A DNA stretch of 64,000 nt from Lactococcus lactis (GTDB taxonomy: Bacteria > Bacillota > Bacilli > Lactobacillales > Streptococcaceae), in the NCBI RefSeq assembly GCF_029023865.1, contig NZ_CP118969.1, positions 1,488,001-1,552,000 of the forward strand. The letters run 5' to 3'. The notes beneath the pieces are model-generated. The model worked only from the letters and a program-made list of their open reading frames with translations, ran no database searches and was not told where the DNA came from. Position 1 is the stretch's first letter, and each line of letters begins with the position of its first letter. Of the stretch, positions 14,044-23,412 are shown in pieces. Made by a program: the position numbers and the translations under genes.

Positions 14044-15575
14044 TATAAGATTCGCTCCTTCCACTTGATTTCAACTTTAGGCGGGCTTGTTGTGAAATTT
14101 GAATACACAATATCTAGCCTTTGGCTTGCTCCTGGAGGAATTGTAAAGAATTCTGAACCCGTGATATAGTCTGAGTTCGCCCCTAAGTCATTAACTGTGA
14201 TTTTTGATTTTTCCATATCAACCTTTACTTCATCTTCTGGTTGGTACTTATTAGGAATATCCACAGTGTACTCATTGTTTAGATTCATGAGTTTAAATGA
14301 GCGAAGACTTGTATCTGCAACCATTTGATAATATCGTCTTTTCCCGATCACAACATAAACATAAGCAAGTTTGGTAGATGCTGGCACATCGTCCATGAGA
14401 TAAGTTTCAGCCATCGCTCGCCAGTAGAAAGAAATCTTATTACCTTGTTTAACAATAGCCTGTCCGCCATGACTTGCAGCAAAAAGTGGAGACCCATTTT
14501 TATCTGGTTTTCCAGTAGTCGCTGAGAATGTATGGTTTTTGAAATGTTTTAATTTTTTATCTCCACCAATCCGCCAAAAGTTCAAACTTGCATTTTCACC
14601 AACACCTCCTTTATAGATTTCAAAGCAAGCAAGAGGCTGTTTGTTTTCATCCGCAAAATGAATTTGAAATCGGCCGCATTGTTCAAGATTTTTCTGAATA
14701 TATAGTGTATTGAAATTAGCATGCCAATCTTTAACATAATTACCCAAATCATCTTTAGGTACTTCATATCTTAAAACTCCTGCGTTCCAAAGCGAAGATT
14801 GTGCCATTGCTCCAATTCGAATTCCATCATCTTTCCAAGCAATCGTACTATTTAATGGCATACCATCAAGATTTGTTGGCCATGAAGTCGTCCAGCTTGT
14901 ATCTGGAACAAAGTTAGTTTCAAAATCAGACTTAGTTTTAAAATCACAGACTAGCTTTTGACTTTTAGCGGTGGTTGTATCTGCTTCATCTGGATTACCA
15001 ATTTCAAGGATTCCGTTTTGCCCAACAAAGGCTAAATAGCCTGTTTCAGATGTTGGAGTGACTTTAATTGTGGGATAGATAGGCAAGGTTCCATTGTTAT
15101 TAATCAATACCGAAACTGAGTTATCAGCATTATTTATGATGGTTCCATTTTCTCCGCCTGAGTTATCATTATTCAATACTTTAGTATCGACTGATTCTGC
15201 GTAGCCTTTAGGTACTAAAAACGTGAGAGTACCGGTAGCAAAAAGCTTTGATTTGTTTTCTGTTAGGGTAACTTCTCCGCTCCGAATTGCTTGATAGTAA
15301 AGGTTTGGTTCATCAGAAAATATAAGTTCCAAAGGCACTTCAGTACTCGTTATTTCTGCTAATTTTCTACGAGTATTAGCGATATCATCTTTCCAAAAAG
15401 TTCTAAATTCTACTTCAATTGTCGATTTATTTCTTCTAGAACGAATGAAATTAGCACCACCAGATATCTTATCTTCTGTAGTACTTTCAATTCCTGCGCC
15501 TAAATTTCTGTGAACCTCAATGATCCGCATATAATCTGTGAGAAAGTTATTACCAAATTTAACTGTAAATGTCAT
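14043..15575 (-). CDS. Distal tail protein (Dit) with an inserted carbohydrate-binding-like domain
   Basis: 510 residues from ATG 15573-15575 (GGGAGGG upstream; ATGA overlap with the tape-measure stop). The N-terminal 130 residues are the Dit/Sipho-tail fold (FGNNFLTDYMRIIEVHRN through LTFLVPKGYAES). Plain Dits have 250-300 residues. Here about 200 extra residues in the middle form a beta-rich Trp/Asn module, as in evolved Dit proteins that bind cell-wall polysaccharide. Hub between tail tube and baseplate. Confidence 0.85.
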   Translation of the reverse strand: MTFTVKFGNNFLTDYMRIIEVHRNLGAGIESTTEDKISGGANFIRSRRNKSTIEVEFRTFWKDDIANTRRKLAEITSTEVPLELIFSDEPNLYYQAIRSGEVTLTENKSKLFATGTLTFLVPKGYAESVDTKVLNNDNSGGENGTIINNADNSVSVLINNNGTLPIYPTIKVTPTSETGYLAFVGQNGILEIGNPDEADTTTAKSQKLVCDFKTKSDFETNFVPDTSWTTSWPTNLDGMPLNSTIAWKDDGIRIGAMAQSSLWNAGVLRYEVPKDDLGNYVKDWHANFNTLYIQKNLEQCGRFQIHFADENKQPLACFEIYKGGVGENASLNFWRIGGDKKLKHFKNHTFSATTGKPDKNGSPLFAASHGGQAIVKQGNKISFYWRAMAETYLMDDVPASTKLAYVYVVIGKRRYYQMVADTSLRSFKLMNLNNEYTVDIPNKYQPEDEVKVDMEKSKITVNDLGANSDYITGSEFFTIPPGASQRLDIVYSNFTTSPPKVEIKWKERIL

Positions 15576-18247
15576 GAAGTCCCTCCCCAAAGTATTGTCT
15601 GAATTTTTGCTAAGTTATTTTGCGCTTCTTGGTTTGCTTTAGCTGTTGTTCTAGCAAGCTCTTTATCATTGATAACAAGAACAGTTTCGTGTTCGCCAAG
15701 TGATTTAACAGCTGATAAAGCTTGAGACACAATATTATTTGACTCTGATTGGCTCGGTTGATTATCAAGCTGTCTTTGGATATTCGAACGAATTGAGTTC
15801 AGCTGACTTACTGCTAATTGCTCTCCAGCATTTAAGCCAGCTGAACTAACTGCATATTCAGCAGTAACTTTAGGAAGATTTAAATTAAATCCACTAGCTA
15901 ACTTATCAGCCATGCCAGAGACATTCCGTTGGACATTTTTAAAACTATCACCTAATCCTTCGTTCAGTCCATCCATAATTGAATTACCAGCTGGAATCAA
16001 TAATTTACGGTCATAGCTGATTGGCCCTTTGTGATCTTTAATCCAATTACCAATACCACCAATGAAGTCTTTCACATTCTCATAAGCTCCTTTAAGACCT
16101 CCAAGAAAACCATTCATAATCGCTGTACCAGCACCAGAAATATCTATATTTGTCAATCCTGTAAAGAATCCTTTGATATTATCGATAATTCCTCCGATGG
16201 TTCCGGATGCTTTAGAAATAGCTCCAGTAATAGCACTCCATGCTGAAGAAATACCACTTTTCAAAGAATTACCTGCTCCAGATAAAGCACTAAATACTCC
16301 CTTTATAGTATTAATTATTCCGCTTATCACTCCACCTGCGACTGATATAGCAGATTGGATTCCGCTCCATGCTGCACTTAGAATTCCTTTTAGTCCTCCG
16401 CCAGCCGCCCCAACTGCGCTGAATACTGCTTTTATAACGTTAATCACGGAACCTATAACATTACCTGCAGCTGATATAGCTGACTTAATGCCATCCCAAG
16501 CACTTGAAAGTATTGATTTAAGCGATCCGCCAGAACCTCCTAAACTAGAGAACATACCTATTACATAACCTACCCATTGCCCAACTGTACTTAATGCTGG
16601 GGCACATGCCTTGAAAACATCTACCAAGAAAGAAATGACCGGAGTTAATATTTCAACTACTACCTTTATTGCATCAAAAGCGAACGAAACTCCATCAAGA
16701 ATACCTTTGAATACTCCACCTAAAAATGAGCCAATAACTTGAAATGCTGGCATTAATGCACCGGCTAAAACTGTAAGTAAAGGCTGAATTGCATTCCACA
16801 AATTTCCAAATGATGTAATTACTTGTTGAATTGATGGGCCGACAATAGCCATCATTGTTTGAAAACCACTAACAACTGCTGGGATTATCGCTTGAAGCAC
16901 TGCTTGGATTCCGCTGAAGTCTAATTTAGAAATCATGCTAGATATCTGAGTAATTATTGGAGCAACAGCACTAACTAAAGCTTGAAATAGTGCTGGAATT
17001 TGCGTTAAAACAGTCCCTAAGGTGCTTGAAACTATTGGTCCAAGTTTCGCAAAAATTGTTTTCCAATAATTTGCTAGTGTCGAACCATATTGTGTTAAGG
17101 GTTGTTGAAGACCAATCAAAGCTGCTCCAAAACTGGCTGCTAAACCTGAAAAATCTATTGATTTAAACAAGGTGCTTATTGTAGTCCCAATTGAATTAAA
17201 AGCTCCGGATAATCCATTGAAATTGAATGATTTAATAAAATCAGAGAAATCACTTTTGAGAATATTCAGCGCTTCTCCAATACTCGAACCAGCAATAGCT
17301 TTTTGAATATCTCCAAAAACTTTTGTAACATTTGTTTTTAAACTATTAAAAAAGCCAACTGAACCTTCAATTGACTTATTTATTGAACCAAAAGCAGAAT
17401 TAATGATACCTTTTAAGCTATCAATATTTTGAGCGATTGATTTTCCTGTCAATGCTTGAACAACTTTATCAATTACCGTTAAAGTATTTGCCAGCCCTTT
17501 GGAAACAGCGTTTCGTAAGTTTCCAAAGGAAGTCGCAATACCTGAACTATTTTGTTTAGCTAAAGTAGCTAACTGACCTGTACCTGTGCCTAATTTAATT
17601 AATTGGTCATTGAATTGGTCGAACGTAACTTTCCCATCTTGCAAAGCAGCATATAAATCTTTTTGCGCAGTTTTACCAGTAAAACCCATCGCTTCAGCGG
17701 TCTTTTGTAACCCTAAAGGCATTGTTTCTTGTAAACTCCGCCAAGATTGCAAATCGACGGTTCCTTTTGCAAGCATTTGATTATACTGAATCATCCCTCG
17801 GTTTGCATCTTCAGTACTAGCACCACTTGCTAGAAACGCATTATTAAGGGCTAAAACAGTATCAGTTGATTTATTTAAATCACCAGTAATAGAGGTCAAT
17901 TGTTGAGTTTGAGAAACGACATCATCAAGTTTTGTTGGAAGTCCTTCGATTCCATCAGAAAGTTTTTTTATTGATTTTGTAGAATCTCCTGCGCTAAATC
18001 CCAAAGCTTGCATAACTTTTGGAAATTTTTGCATAGTGTCAAAACGAGAAACAGCATCTCCAACAGAACTTTTAAGAACATCAAAAGCAGCGCTTGCGAT
18101 TTTAACAAGGCCCATAGCAGCAACCATTGATTTAATGCTTGTGCCTGCTTTGTTAGTTGCTCCTTCAAGCCCATTAATACTAGCAAGACCTTTTTTGACT
18201 GAACCATCATCCATTATGATGTCAATAGTAATTGTTCCATCAGCCAT
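15572..18247 (-). CDS. Tail tape measure protein
   Basis: 891 residues. The N-terminal part carries the TMP core (AFLASGASTEDANRGMIQYN and LQSWRSLQETMPLGLQK). Long hydrophobic helical stretches occupy 350-560. Three to four roughly 42-residue repeats (SAWDGIKSAISAAG / SAAWSGIQSAISVAG / SAWSAITGAISKASG) lie at about 565-710. At roughly 0.15 nm per residue it would set a tail near 130 nm. It starts 1 bp inside the Gp15 gene and its stop overlaps dit by 4 bp. Confidence 0.93.
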   Translation of the reverse strand: MADGTITIDIIMDDGSVKKGLASINGLEGATNKAGTSIKSMVAAMGLVKIASAAFDVLKSSVGDAVSRFDTMQKFPKVMQALGFSAGDSTKSIKKLSDGIEGLPTKLDDVVSQTQQLTSITGDLNKSTDTVLALNNAFLASGASTEDANRGMIQYNQMLAKGTVDLQSWRSLQETMPLGLQKTAEAMGFTGKTAQKDLYAALQDGKVTFDQFNDQLIKLGTGTGQLATLAKQNSSGIATSFGNLRNAVSKGLANTLTVIDKVVQALTGKSIAQNIDSLKGIINSAFGSINKSIEGSVGFFNSLKTNVTKVFGDIQKAIAGSSIGEALNILKSDFSDFIKSFNFNGLSGAFNSIGTTISTLFKSIDFSGLAASFGAALIGLQQPLTQYGSTLANYWKTIFAKLGPIVSSTLGTVLTQIPALFQALVSAVAPIITQISSMISKLDFSGIQAVLQAIIPAVVSGFQTMMAIVGPSIQQVITSFGNLWNAIQPLLTVLAGALMPAFQVIGSFLGGVFKGILDGVSFAFDAIKVVVEILTPVISFLVDVFKACAPALSTVGQWVGYVIGMFSSLGGSGGSLKSILSSAWDGIKSAISAAGNVIGSVINVIKAVFSAVGAAGGGLKGILSAAWSGIQSAISVAGGVISGIINTIKGVFSALSGAGNSLKSGISSAWSAITGAISKASGTIGGIIDNIKGFFTGLTNIDISGAGTAIMNGFLGGLKGAYENVKDFIGGIGNWIKDHKGPISYDRKLLIPAGNSIMDGLNEGLGDSFKNVQRNVSGMADKLASGFNLNLPKVTAEYAVSSAGLNAGEQLAVSQLNSIRSNIQRQLDNQPSQSESNNIVSQALSAVKSLGEHETVLVINDKELARTTAKANQEAQNNLAKIQTILWGGTS

Positions 18248-18840
18248 TAATCCACCTCACTTTCTTCTTCATCTTCTGGCAGAGCATAAATTTCTTGCAG
18301 TTTCTTCATTTCTTTTTCATGAGCATTTTTCTCACTAGAAGGTTTTTCCCACGTTCTAATTGCAAGAACTTGTCTGAACTTCGTTTCTTCAGGAAGCCCA
18401 CCAAGCAAAGCTTTGAATTTGAACCAATGAAGCTTACCTTGATATTCGTTTAAATCAATACCATAAGCTTGAACAAATGAAGCGTAAATATATTCAGCAT
18501 CGTATTTAAGAGAATAGTTTTGCTTAGTATCAGCTTCATAACTGGGCATTTCATTGCCTTGTCGGTCATACTTTACAGATTTTTCAACTTGACCTTGCAT
18601 AACGTATTTTTCAAAAATACAATTAAATATTTCAAGCTGTTCTTCTCCGCTCAATTTAACTAACTCTGTATCTTTGCCAAATAGCATTCTAATAGCGAAA
18701 TCTAGTTTTAATCTGTCAGATAGTTTTTTCTCTTTTAACATGTCAATCAAGTTGAGAATATTGTCAAATGACACGTTTATTGGATATTTTGTACCATTTA
18801 CATCGTGTTCATCATTTAATTCTTCATAAAGAGAAAACAT
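18247..18840 (-). CDS. Gp15-family tail assembly protein
   Basis: 197 residues beginning MFSLYEELNDEHDVNGTKY, with DMLKEKKLSDRLKLDFAIRML, diagnostic of the bacteriophage Gp15 family found between the major tail and tape-measure genes. Likely a tail assembly chaperone partner. Ribosome site AAGGAGACGCTT; the stop overlaps the tape-measure ATG. Confidence 0.8.
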   Translation of the reverse strand: MFSLYEELNDEHDVNGTKYPINVSFDNILNLIDMLKEKKLSDRLKLDFAIRMLFGKDTELVKLSGEEQLEIFNCIFEKYVMQGQVEKSVKYDRQGNEMPSYEADTKQNYSLKYDAEYIYASFVQAYGIDLNEYQGKLHWFKFKALLGGLPEETKFRQVLAIRTWEKPSSEKNAHEKEMKKLQEIYALPEDEEESEVD

Positions 18841-18850
18841 AAGCGTCTCC

Positions 18851-19216
18851 TTATTTCAGATATTTATTTTCCAGAGCTTTAAGGTCTTCTGCTTCGAGTT
18901 CTTCTTTGATTCCGATAATAATTTGGAATAAATAAACCATCACAATTTCAAGTGAAGGATTTGAAGTATAGAGTTTTTCAAAAGAACCTGGTTCCAAAAA
19001 TGAATCAACGACTGTTTTGACATATGTTTTCTTTTCGCCCAGCGTTGCAGTCTCTTCGTTAAAATCTTTATTGAGTTCTTCAAATTCTTTCTCAAAATTC
19101 AACAAACGTTCAATATTTTCGTCTTTACGGTCAAATCGAATTGTAAAAGCAACAGTCCCATCAGCATCTTTAAAATCTACTTCGATAAAATTGCTACGTA
19201 ATTGAATTGGTTTCAT
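18851..19216 (-). CDS. Tail assembly chaperone
   Basis: 121 residues, acidic, mainly helical, ending EDLKALENKYLK. Position between the major tail protein and Gp15/tape measure is that of the gpG-like chaperone. I see no slippery sequence joining it to the 18247 gene (10 bp gap, own ribosome site), so the usual G/GT frameshift seems absent. Ribosome site AAGGAGAAAAC. Confidence 0.7.
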   Translation of the reverse strand: MKPIQLRSNFIEVDFKDADGTVAFTIRFDRKDENIERLLNFEKEFEELNKDFNEETATLGEKKTYVKTVVDSFLEPGSFEKLYTSNPSLEIVMVYLFQIIIGIKEELEAEDLKALENKYLK

Positions 19217-19229
19217 GTTTTCTCCTTAA

Positions 19230-19262
19230 AAAATAAAGGCTAGGAAATATGCTCCTAGCCTT
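19230..19262 (-). terminator. Hairpin/attenuator after the major tail gene
   Basis: AAGGCTAGGA-loop-TCCTAGCCTT, followed on minus by TTTATTTTTT, directly after the tail protein stop. Probably partly terminates so that tail-tube protein is made in excess of downstream genes. Confidence 0.65.
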
Positions 19263-19267
19263 CTTAA

Positions 19268-20063
19268 TTAGTTTTTAGTCAAAATTGTTGGTGTACTCCA
19301 AGCTGAACCAGTAATGTTATCTGCATCATGTAAAGCTGCAGCTTTTTCAACTTCTGTTGTTCCACTTGGTGCAACTACGTTATAAGTTTGGACATAGAAA
19401 TAAATCTTATCTCCAGTTACGAGTGTTGGAACATGTGCGGTTGCTAATGTCCATGAGTTAGTTTCAGTATAGCCCATATATTTTGCATCATGTGGATCAG
19501 TTTTATTCGCATCCGCATAATGAATCAAATACGCTTTGGCTTTAAGAACTGCATTCCAATCTAATTTTATAGAGCCATCTGAATTAATAACCCCAGTTAC
19601 CACCTGGGGAGCATCAGGGGAACGGTTTTTCTTTTGGAAGTTGATTGAATGTAAGTTTGCAACCAAAGGCTTCATAATCGGTCGCATCTCCATCGCCAGC
19701 TTTAATATCTGAAATTGTTGCTAATCCTATCCATTGTTTCTTACGATCAGCAGATACAACTTTATGCCATACCTTGCGGTCTTCACCAATTTTATATTTT
19801 TTTGCTGCCACTAAAGCTTGTGCCGGGTCTTCTGAATCATAAAACCCCTCAAATGTATAAGCTCCAGAAACTCCAGTTACTGTTGTTTCTTTTGTACCAT
19901 CGCCATCGTAGAACCCTGTATCATCGGTTTCTTCGTCTGTATCATCAGTGACTCCCGAAATCCATTTTGCGAGTTCTAAGTAATCTTTATCTGTTGGTTC
20001 TTCTCCAGCAGTTTTAACTGGTGCAATAAAGTGACCTCGCAGTGCGTTTTTTAATCTTGTCAT
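19268..20063 (-). CDS. Major tail protein, extended by a probable +1 frameshift with an Fn3-like domain
   Basis: Two overlapping frames make one gene. Frame 0 (20063-19614) encodes 149 residues ending KEKPFP at TTC CCC TGA. Slipping +1 at CCC (19617-19619) reads CCT GAT and continues for 115 residues (DAPQVVTGVINSDGSIKLDW onward), a fibronectin-III-like domain ending at 19268. The downstream frame has no credible start codon. Frame 0 alone gives the short tail-tube subunit and the shifted form gives 264 residues. CCCTGA is the site reported for Listeria phage PSA. The extension would decorate the tail surface. Confidence 0.8.
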
Positions 20064-20465
20064 TTATTTATCCTTTCGTGGAAATGTTGTAATTGCAGCC
20101 TGTATATCAAGTATGAAAATGTAGTAACCTTGCTCATCTTCGTTGTTAATATAGGGCTTATTTGAAATTCTTATTTCTCCAAAATCAAAAGAGCCATCAT
20201 CACTGTTTAGCAATGAAAGCTCTTCTAAATGAGATTGAATTAACCAAAGTGTCCTTTGAATCGCTTGCTGGTCTTGCGACTTCATTGAAAACTCATAATT
20301 TAACACTTGGTCTTTGATGCCATCATAGAATTCTCTTTCAACTTGTCCTCCTGGCAGAGGATAAAGCACAAGGCATTCCTTAGATAACAAATATCCAAGC
20401 GAACAGTTAATAGGCAAATTTTGAATAGAATTAACACTATCACAAAGCCGGTCTATAAAATCCAT
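20064..20465 (-). CDS. Tail terminator / minor capsid protein 3 family
   Basis: 133 residues beginning MDFIDRLCDSVNSIQNLP, with a central KDQVLNYEFSMKSQDQQ, typical of the minor capsid/tail terminator family that follows Minor_capsid_1 and Minor_capsid_2 in A118-like phages. Caps the tail tube for head joining. Starts at the stop of the preceding gene. Confidence 0.75.
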   Translation of the reverse strand: MDFIDRLCDSVNSIQNLPINCSLGYLLSKECLVLYPLPGGQVEREFYDGIKDQVLNYEFSMKSQDQQAIQRTLWLIQSHLEELSLLNSDDGSFDFGEIRISNKPYINNEDEQGYYIFILDIQAAITTFPRKDK

Positions 20466-20782
20466 TAAATACCTGCTCCTTTCTTAAATGCTCTTGGCAA
20501 AGAACCTTTAAATTTTGCTTTAGCTTTTAAATCCCATCTAGGACCAGTTCCAGGAGTCGAGTATTTCCTTCCTTGAAGATAGAATTGTCTCTTGGCATAT
20601 TTAGATTCATAGGTCACACCATTTTTAGACGCATGAACTTTTTGTCTCAAATCCCCTTCTTTGAATGGTACAAAAGGGTTCATGTCTGCCATTGCTTGAT
20701 TCGTCATAGCATAAAGTCCACGGTCTAAATTGGCTTTTGACAGCTTCTGGTTTACTCCCTTCAAATCAACCTTAATAGCCAT
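20465..20782 (-). CDS. Minor capsid protein 2 family (head-tail joining)
   Basis: 105 residues, basic; KEGDLRQKVHA and FYLQGRKYSTPGTGPRWDLKAK are the signature of the small Minor_capsid_2/HK97 gp10-like neck proteins. Single-base overlaps on both sides show tight translational coupling within the neck cassette. Confidence 0.78.
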   Translation of the reverse strand: MAIKVDLKGVNQKLSKANLDRGLYAMTNQAMADMNPFVPFKEGDLRQKVHASKNGVTYESKYAKRQFYLQGRKYSTPGTGPRWDLKAKAKFKGSLPRAFKKGAGI

Positions 20783-21123
20783 TAAACCACCTCCAATCTC
20801 CAGCCAATTGATTCTCCGTTCAAGATGAGTTCTTTAGCTAAAACTATTCTGTACTCCTTACCTTCAAAAATAACTAGAGAATCATTAGTGAAATTAGGCA
20901 ATGGACCACAGTATCTTTTAACTAAAGTAATTGATGAATTAGGAGCTTTCTCAGTAGAATTATTGCCACTACGAGAAAAAGTTGAAGCTAGATTAAACCA
21001 AACGTTTTCAATTATTTTTGATGGGTCATAAATCGGCTTATGATAGTTATCTTCACCAGATTTATTCTTATACTCGATAGTATTAGGAAAGGCGCTTTTG
21101 GGTGGTAATTGATAGTAACTCAT
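20782..21123 (-). CDS. Minor capsid protein 1 family (head-tail connector)
   Basis: 113 residues starting at ATG 21121-21123, which overlaps the upstream stop as ATGA; an ATG two codons earlier is the alternative. LVKRYCGPLPNFTNDSLVIFEGKEYRIV is typical of the Minor_capsid_1 family, a connector or stopper protein. Confidence 0.72.
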   Translation of the reverse strand: MSYYQLPPKSAFPNTIEYKNKSGEDNYHKPIYDPSKIIENVWFNLASTFSRSGNNSTEKAPNSSITLVKRYCGPLPNFTNDSLVIFEGKEYRIVLAKELILNGESIGWRLEVV

Positions 21124-21509
21124 GAGCATACCCCACGATAAAGCAAACCTGTTTCACTCAACATTTCTAAAGCATCCTGTGAGATTAATGAAATAGAAGT
21201 TCCATCATCAGTAAGCTTATTATTGCCATTTGAAACACTTATTCCATCTAATGACCAAGATGTTGGATTGTTAATTTCAGCCGTTGAAACAGCCCCGATT
21301 GTTGCCATATATTCGAGTTGAACTGCAACAGCTTTTTTAAATTGGTACTTTCTAAAATCTACATCAGTATTCAAGTCATGAAATTTATAAAATTGTCGAG
21401 AATAAACATCAACAACATCAGAAGCTCGAACAACTAAACGGTCAAATTCATCAGAAGTAACAGCTTTATATCCAAAGTTGGTGTATTCATCAAACGTTAA
21501 ATAAGCCAT
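21120..21509 (-). CDS. Head-tail connector protein
   Basis: 129 residues, MAYLTFDEYTNFGYKAVTSD..., with helical segments and a conserved Tyr/Phe-rich start like gp6-type connectors that bind the portal. Ribosome site AAGGAGG. First neck gene after the capsid gene terminator. Confidence 0.75.
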   Translation of the reverse strand: MAYLTFDEYTNFGYKAVTSDEFDRLVVRASDVVDVYSRQFYKFHDLNTDVDFRKYQFKKAVAVQLEYMATIGAVSTAEINNPTSWSLDGISVSNGNNKLTDDGTSISLISQDALEMLSETGLLYRGVCS

Positions 21510-21528
21510 TGTTTACCTCCTTAAAAAT

Positions 21529-21551
21529 AAAAGAGGAGTCTTTGCTCCTCT
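21529..21551 (-). terminator. Hairpin/attenuator after the major capsid gene
   Basis: AGAGGAG-loop-CTCCTCT stem followed on minus by TTTTATTTTT, 4 nt past the capsid stop. Likely leaky, raising the capsid-to-neck ratio. Confidence 0.7.
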
Positions 21552-21554
21552 CTC

Positions 21555-22670
21555 TTATAGTGCTGTAACTGTTACCGCACAAGTAGCAGATTTACCGTTT
21601 GCTGTAGTAGCTGTGATGTGTGCTGTTCCAGCTTTTACTCCGACTACTTTACCTTGAACTGGTGTTACTGTAGCGATTGTTGAATCATCAGAACTATAAG
21701 TTACTGATTTGTCAGTTGCACCAGTAGGTGTAACAGTCGCTGTCAGTGTTTCATTTGCCCCAACTGCGAGAGATAGCGTTGTTTTATTCAACGTTACTCC
21801 AACTACTGCAACGGGTGGAATTGTTTCGGAAATATAAATAGCTTCTTGAGCATTATCAAATACAATTGCATCATAATAATCAAGGCCTTTGATTGTATCA
21901 CGATATCCGCTGCGGTCTTGTGAAGCTGGTACTGTATCGACTGTACCAAACTTAACAATTGGCGCAATTGCTGTTAAAGGAACCACAATAAAGTTAATTG
22001 TATTAGAAATATTAATTCCTTGAATACGGTCTTTTGAAACTTTAAGGATTGGAACACCGCCATCAAGTTGTGCTACTGTTCGGTCAATACCAGCAATTGA
22101 CATTGTATTTGTAGAGAAAGTTTTAGATACTCCATCGGCATTTTTCAATAGACGATAAACTTTTGCTGAAACAAACATTACATAACCGCCAGGTACTTCA
22201 TGGTCAGTCATATACTCTTCTGCTGCATCATATGAATCTAGAATAGTAGCTTGTGTCAATGCCTCAGATACTTTTGTTCCTGCATTGTCATAAAGTGCTT
22301 GAATCGCAACTTTATCACGATGTGGAACTGTAACTAAACGTTTATGCTCAGTGACAATATTATTGATGGTAAGTGCTGCCGATTCTGATTGATCCAACTG
22401 ATCTACATCATAACCGAACCAATCTTCATGGGTTAATTTTACAGTTTCTTTGTCAATGCTGATTTGGTTACGAGCATTTTCTCCGTTACGTTTATAAGAT
22501 GTTGCATCTTTGAATCCAGACATTTTATTAATACGAACTTCTTTTGTACCTACAAAATCAGCTGCAGTAATAGATTTTGCACCCTGTGATAAGATATCCC
22601 AAACTTGAAATTCTGCTTTGAATTCTTTGTCGATTGTTGCTAAGTCTTTTGAGTCTAATACTACTGGCAT
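21555..22670 (-). CDS. Major capsid protein with C-terminal Ig-like (Big_2) domain
   Basis: 371 residues from ATG 22668-22670 (AGGTGA 5 nt upstream); the longer frame would use GTG. Residues 1-285 are an HK97-fold capsid subunit. Residues about 288-371 form a complete bacterial Ig-like group 2 domain ([18 protein letters not shown] ... [11 protein letters not shown] ... GTAHITATT), probably displayed on the capsid surface. Unlike the tail protein, the Ig domain is fused in frame with no shift site. Confidence 0.88.
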   Translation of the reverse strand: MPVVLDSKDLATIDKEFKAEFQVWDILSQGAKSITAADFVGTKEVRINKMSGFKDATSYKRNGENARNQISIDKETVKLTHEDWFGYDVDQLDQSESAALTINNIVTEHKRLVTVPHRDKVAIQALYDNAGTKVSEALTQATILDSYDAAEEYMTDHEVPGGYVMFVSAKVYRLLKNADGVSKTFSTNTMSIAGIDRTVAQLDGGVPILKVSKDRIQGINISNTINFIVVPLTAIAPIVKFGTVDTVPASQDRSGYRDTIKGLDYYDAIVFDNAQEAIYISETIPPVAVVGVTLNKTTLSLAVGANETLTATVTPTGATDKSVTYSSDDSTIATVTPVQGKVVGVKAGTAHITATTANGKSATCAVTVTAL

Positions 22671-22671
22671 A

Positions 22672-23235
22672 TTATTCACCTAATCTTTCTTGAATTTTTT
22701 GAACCATCGTTTTTCCACCAGATCCACCACTATTTGGATTACCGGTAGCCACGATTGTTGGTTCTGTTTTATCTGCAGCTTCTCCTTCTTGAAACAAATA
22801 GGGCATTGATTCTTTGAATATTGTTACTTGTTCATCAAGTCCTGAAATTTTGCCATCGTCTTGAATAATGACGTTATCCATGTTGACTTGACCAAATAAC
22901 AAATCACTGTTCACAGTGCCTGAGTCTTTCAAAGCGAGTTTTACTGCATTTGTTTTTTGCATACTAGCAAGGTCAGCATTAAATTGAGTTTCACGTTCTT
23001 TAGCATCATTCACAGCTTTTTCAAGTTGTTTTTGAAGCTCTTCTGTGCTTAGATTAGATTTTTGAGCGCTCTCTAAGTCAGTAGTGAGTTGTTCAATTTC
23101 TTCTGTTTTCTTACTGTATTGTTCTTTGCTCACAAATTCTTTTGGAATAGTTGCATTAATTTCTGTAGCAAATGCTTCAGAATCAAAACTTCCATCTTCT
23201 TTTGTGTGCTTTGCGATAATGGCTTTAATATCCAT
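22672..23235 (-). CDS. Capsid scaffold protein (GP20-like)
   Basis: 187 residues from ATG 23233-23235 (GGAGGG upstream). The annotated-style longer frame would run through the tRNA-like element and is rejected. Central coiled coil (about 55-110, [20 protein letters not shown]), acidic, with Gly/Ser-rich end, as in phage minor structural GP20 scaffolds. It guides head assembly and is then removed. Directly upstream of the capsid gene. Confidence 0.82.
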   Translation of the reverse strand: MDIKAIIAKHTKEDGSFDSEAFATEINATIPKEFVSKEQYSKKTEEIEQLTTDLESAQKSNLSTEELQKQLEKAVNDAKERETQFNADLASMQKTNAVKLALKDSGTVNSDLLFGQVNMDNVIIQDDGKISGLDEQVTIFKESMPYLFQEGEAADKTEPTIVATGNPNSGGSGGKTMVQKIQERLGE

Positions 23236-23312
23236 TGCTTTCCCTCCATAGTCTTTTATAGCGGACACTTCCCGCTTTGGATTTGTTTGCCTTTTATAGC
23301 TAGGCGAGCTAA

Positions 23313-23380
23313 GCCCCATGTAGGAGTCGAACCTACAAACTAAACGAAAAAGGAATAAACGTTTGTTTTCCACTAAGGGC
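23313..23380 (-). other. tRNA-like element between minor capsid and scaffold genes
   Basis: 68 nt with a perfect 5-bp T-stem and canonical loop (GTAGG-TTCGACT-CCTAC), an acceptor-like GCCCT/(A)TGGGGC pairing with at least 5 pairs, a D-like region TAGTGGAAAACA and AAACG/CGTTT around an oversized 13-nt loop. It does not make a standard anticodon arm. A decayed phage tRNA or a tRNA mimic inside the late mRNA. Confidence 0.4.
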
Positions 23381-23383
23381 ATA

Positions 23384-23412
23384 AGAAAAGCGTCTGTCAG
23401 TAACAAACGCTT
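23384..23412 (-). terminator. Hairpin after the minor capsid gene
   Basis: AAGCGTTTGT/ACAGACGCTT 10-bp stem (one G-U), loop TACTG, then TTTTCTTAT; the stop codon of the 23411 gene lies inside it. Attenuator or RNA-processing hairpin just before the tRNA-like element. Confidence 0.6.

Noticed and set aside
19268-19693. The Fn3-like part as a separate gene
   Set aside because: Its ATG lies deep in the tail protein, has no ribosome site and precedes sequence that is only meaningful in frame 0; the CCC TGA site explains it better.
22672-23406. Scaffold gene starting at 23406
   Set aside because: The extra 57 residues translate the tRNA-like element; the ATG at 23235 has GGAGGG.
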